Of a stretch of 64,000 bases of DNA, positions 61,899 through 64,000 are shown one piece after another. Made by a program: the position numbers and the translations under genes. The DNA is from Hoeflea_A sp965228435. Its GTDB lineage: Bacteria > Pseudomonadota > Alphaproteobacteria > Rhizobiales > Rhizobiaceae. The stretch's first letter is position 1; the number at the start of each line of letters is the position of its first letter. The notes under the pieces were generated by a model, which worked only from the letters and a program-made list of their open reading frames with translations, searched no databases and was not told the DNA's origin. Where the stretch lies: NCBI GenBank assembly GCA_965228435.1, contig OZ245818.1, positions 1,364,001 to 1,428,000 of the forward strand, read 5' to 3'.

Positions 61899-62891
61899 TC
61901 AGCTGGCACGCCGTTCGCGGACAAAGGCATCCATGGCGACCGCGATCACCAGGATAGCACCCTGAGCAAACAGCTGGGCGGCGTTCGACAACGACAGAGT
62001 GTCGAACAGATTGCGCAGCGTGGCCAAGATAAGCAGGCCGATCAGTGTACGCCAGATCGCGCCTTCACCGCCAAACAGGGTGGTGCCGCCGATGATGACG
62101 ATAGCGATCGCGGTCAGCGAAACATCACCGCCCAGATTGGCCTGGCCGACATTGGTGCGCGACGCGATGACAATGCCACCGAGAATGGCAAAGAAACCGG
62201 ACAGCACATAGGTCGATACGGAGACTGCGGTGGTGCGCACGCCCGCCAGTCGGGACGCTTCGCGGTTGCCACCGATGGCGAAGACGATGCGTCCCCAGAC
62301 GGTTCGGTGCAGAACGAACGACATGATCGCGAACATCGCCAACAGCAGATAGACGGAATAGGTGATATCGAAGAGCCGGTCTCGGCCAAGCGTGTCAAAG
62401 CCCTCCACCGATCGTGCCATGATGGGAGCAGATCCCGACAGGATGAACGCGAGACCGCTGATCATCGACGAACTGCCCAGGGTCGCGACGAACGCATTGA
62501 CGTTGAGGATGTTGATCATCAATCCGTTGGCGAGGCCGAGCAGGCAACCCAGCATCAGGGCCAGGCCCATTGATGGAAGGATCGGAACGCCCATGGTGGC
62601 AAGTTTCGCGTAGACCACCGCACCAAGGGCGTACATGGCGCCGGCCGAGAGATCGAAGCCGCCACCGATGATCACGAACGTCGCCCCGATGGCGACCAGA
62701 CCGACTGCGGCGTTCTGCGCAAAAATGTTGCGGATGTTGCCAAAGCCGAAGAAGTTGGGATTGATCAGGACCGCCACGATCAGGACGATGACCAGCACCA
62801 CGACCATCCCGTAAACGGCCACCCAGTCGAAGATCCTTTGCTCGATGCTGCGCGCAGGCACCAAATTCGAAGCGTGGGTTGTATCCGCCAT
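61899..62891 (-). CDS. Sugar-type ABC transporter permease (RbsC/BPD_transp_2 family)
   Basis: A 330-residue permease with about ten hydrophobic segments and the family's GATFVIIGGGFDLSAGAMYALG near helix 3, GGNREASRLAGVRT (ATPase contact) and GGTTLFGGEGAI. The ATG at 62891 has GGAGG eight bases upstream. It follows the ATPase gene by 28 bp and precedes aldehyde dehydrogenase 2. The binding protein is not in the window, so the ligand, a sugar or related polyol/alcohol, is unknown. Confidence 0.9.
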   Translation of the reverse strand: MADTTHASNLVPARSIEQRIFDWVAVYGMVVVLVIVLIVAVLINPNFFGFGNIRNIFAQNAAVGLVAIGATFVIIGGGFDLSAGAMYALGAVVYAKLATMGVPILPSMGLALMLGCLLGLANGLMINILNVNAFVATLGSSSMISGLAFILSGSAPIMARSVEGFDTLGRDRLFDITYSVYLLLAMFAIMSFVLHRTVWGRIVFAIGGNREASRLAGVRTTAVSVSTYVLSGFFAILGGIVIASRTNVGQANLGGDVSLTAIAIVIIGGTTLFGGEGAIWRTLIGLLILATLRNLFDTLSLSNAAQLFAQGAILVIAVAMDAFVRERRAS

Positions 62892-62919
62892 TATTCTGGC
62901 CTCCAGCATCTCATGGTTA

Positions 62920-64000
62920 TCAGGACGCCTGTTTGACGGGGTCTTTCCCGACCCCGAACGCCATGTTCAAAATTGCCGAAAGGGTGATCGGTTCCTGCGA
63001 GCCGTCCAGTTCGCCGGCCGGACGTCCCTCATGCAGCACAACCACCCGATCGCTGATGGCAACAACCTCTTCCAGCTCGGAAGAAACCACGACGACCGCG
63101 CAGCCCTCGTCGGCCAGTGCGCGCAGGCTGTCCATGATTTCCGCCTTTGCCCCGATATCGATGCCGCGGGTCGGCTCGTCGGCCAGAAGCACACGCGGTG
63201 CGTTGAGGCCGGCTCGTGCCAGAAGCAGTTTCTGCTGATTGCCGCCTGAGAGCGTTCCGGCAGGGGACCTCAGCCGATTGGTATCGAAGCCATAGTCGGA
63301 TGCCGCCTTGGCGGCACCCCGCTCCATCCCCTCCTGCGTGACGACCCACGATCCGCACAGGTCTCGGATTTTGCCCATGCCGATGTTCTCGGCCGCCGAC
63401 AAAAGCGGGATGATCCCCTGCCCTTTGCGGTCTTCGGGGACGAGAACAATTCCGTACTGGCGCGCCTGGCGCACGCTCTGCGGCCACCGGACCTCCTGTC
63501 CATCGATCGCCATGCGGCCACGCGAGTGCGGTTCCAGTCCGCAAATGCATCGCAACAGTTCCGTCCGTCCCGACCCGACCAGTCCGCCGATCCCGAGGAT
63601 CTCGCCTTGCCGGATGGTCAGCGAAATGGGCGAGAGCACGCCAGGCAGCGTTACGTCGGACACGTTCAGCACGTCCGGATGATGCCCTGCCTTTGCGCAA
63701 TGACCACCGCCTTCGATGACATTTTCAATCATCGCAGTCGCCTTGCCCTGTCCCAGCATGTGGAGCACGAGGTCGTGCTTGGTCACGCCCTCCCGCGCCA
63801 CATTCGCCACCAAGCGGCCTTCGCGAAACACGGTGATGCGATCGGAAATATCGAGGACTTCATCGAGGTTGTGGCTGACGAACACGATGGTGTAACCATC
63901 GCTGCGGAGGCGCTTGATCAGCTTCAACAGGGCTTCGCGTTCAGGCCGTGCCAGCGAGGCTGTCGGTTCGTCAAACAATATGGTCCGGGCGCCGGAAGCC
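62920..64000 (-). CDS. Sugar-type ABC transporter ATP-binding protein (partial, two ABC domains)
   Basis: The last 359 residues of an RbsA/MglA-like tandem ATPase. The window edge cuts the first domain just before its Walker B (ILFDEPTASL). The second domain has Walker A GLVGSGRTELL (degenerate), signature LSGGNQQKLLLARAG and Walker B LLADEPTRGIDIGAK. It pairs with the permease gene 28 bp downstream. Its N-terminus and any periplasmic receptor gene lie beyond the window. Confidence 0.9.
   Translation of the reverse strand, partial: ASGARTILFDEPTASLARPEREALLKLIKRLRSDGYTIVFVSHNLDEVLDISDRITVFREGRLVANVAREGVTKHDLVLHMLGQGKATAMIENVIEGGGHCAKAGHHPDVLNVSDVTLPGVLSPISLTIRQGEILGIGGLVGSGRTELLRCICGLEPHSRGRMAIDGQEVRWPQSVRQARQYGIVLVPEDRKGQGIIPLLSAAENIGMGKIRDLCGSWVVTQEGMERGAAKAASDYGFDTNRLRSPAGTLSGGNQQKLLLARAGLNAPRVLLADEPTRGIDIGAKAEIMDSLRALADEGCAVVVVSSELEEVVAISDRVVVLHEGRPAGELDGSQEPITLSAILNMAFGVGKDPVKQAS

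Noticed and set aside
1..64000. CRISPR array or phage genes
   Set aside because: No regularly spaced repeats and no structural, integrase or lysis genes were seen by eye.

Overview
The window looks like a chromosomal segment of a GC-rich alphaproteobacterium, most likely Hyphomicrobiales (Rhizobiales; Phyllobacteriaceae/Rhizobiaceae-like). The reasons are the phoR-pstSCAB-phoU-phoB gene order, a cyclase/winged-helix/TPR fusion of a type common in that order, a TctDE system, and several TRAP, TTT and ABC uptake systems. No genus was identified, no database search was possible, and all functional calls come from reading motifs by eye.

Layout. (1) 1-3981: start of a tripartite tricarboxylate transporter operon (tctC, cut by the window edge) behind an auxiliary binding protein, divergent from the TctD/TctE two-component system. 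(2) 4034-5515: two unrecognised, more A+T-rich genes packed against a flavodoxin-like gene. (3) 5566-12472: a nucleoside salvage operon (nucleoside hydrolase, BMP-type binding protein, double ATPase, two permeases, SorC/DeoR-type regulator), with a 31-bp inverted-repeat operator candidate in front and a 273-bp MITE-like element between the two permease genes. (4) 12485-22688: mixed chromosomal genes: metallopeptidase, cyclase/winged-helix/TPR fusion protein, cysK, methyltransferase, LysE exporter, RraA-like protein, a nitroreductase-MarR pair with two tandem operator-like palindromes, GST and an alpha/beta hydrolase. (5) 22699-31459: complete phosphate regulon on the minus strand with a three-half-site Pho box before pstS, and divergent polyphosphate kinase 2. 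(6) 31474-36238: a membrane protein of unknown function, nitronate monooxygenase, tRNA-Thr(CGT), and a complete ISL3-family insertion sequence beside older element remnants.

(7) 36239-64000 is the accessory-looking part, a catabolic gene supercluster: SMP-30-like lactonase, aldo/keto reductase, TRAP transporter 1, HSL-type esterase, a nucleophile-less alpha/beta hydrolase with a luciferase-like monooxygenase, tandem IclR regulators, TRAP transporter 2 with an aldehyde dehydrogenase, and a divergent operon of GMC oxidoreductase, NmrA protein, SnoaL-like protein, old yellow enzyme and a three-subunit molybdenum aldehyde oxidoreductase. It ends with a zinc alcohol dehydrogenase, a second paralogous aldehyde dehydrogenase and a sugar-type ABC transporter. 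The enzyme set fits uptake and stepwise oxidation, ene-reduction, oxygen insertion, lactone hydrolysis and aldehyde oxidation of an alicyclic or aromatic alcohol/ketone. The substrate is not identifiable from sequence alone.
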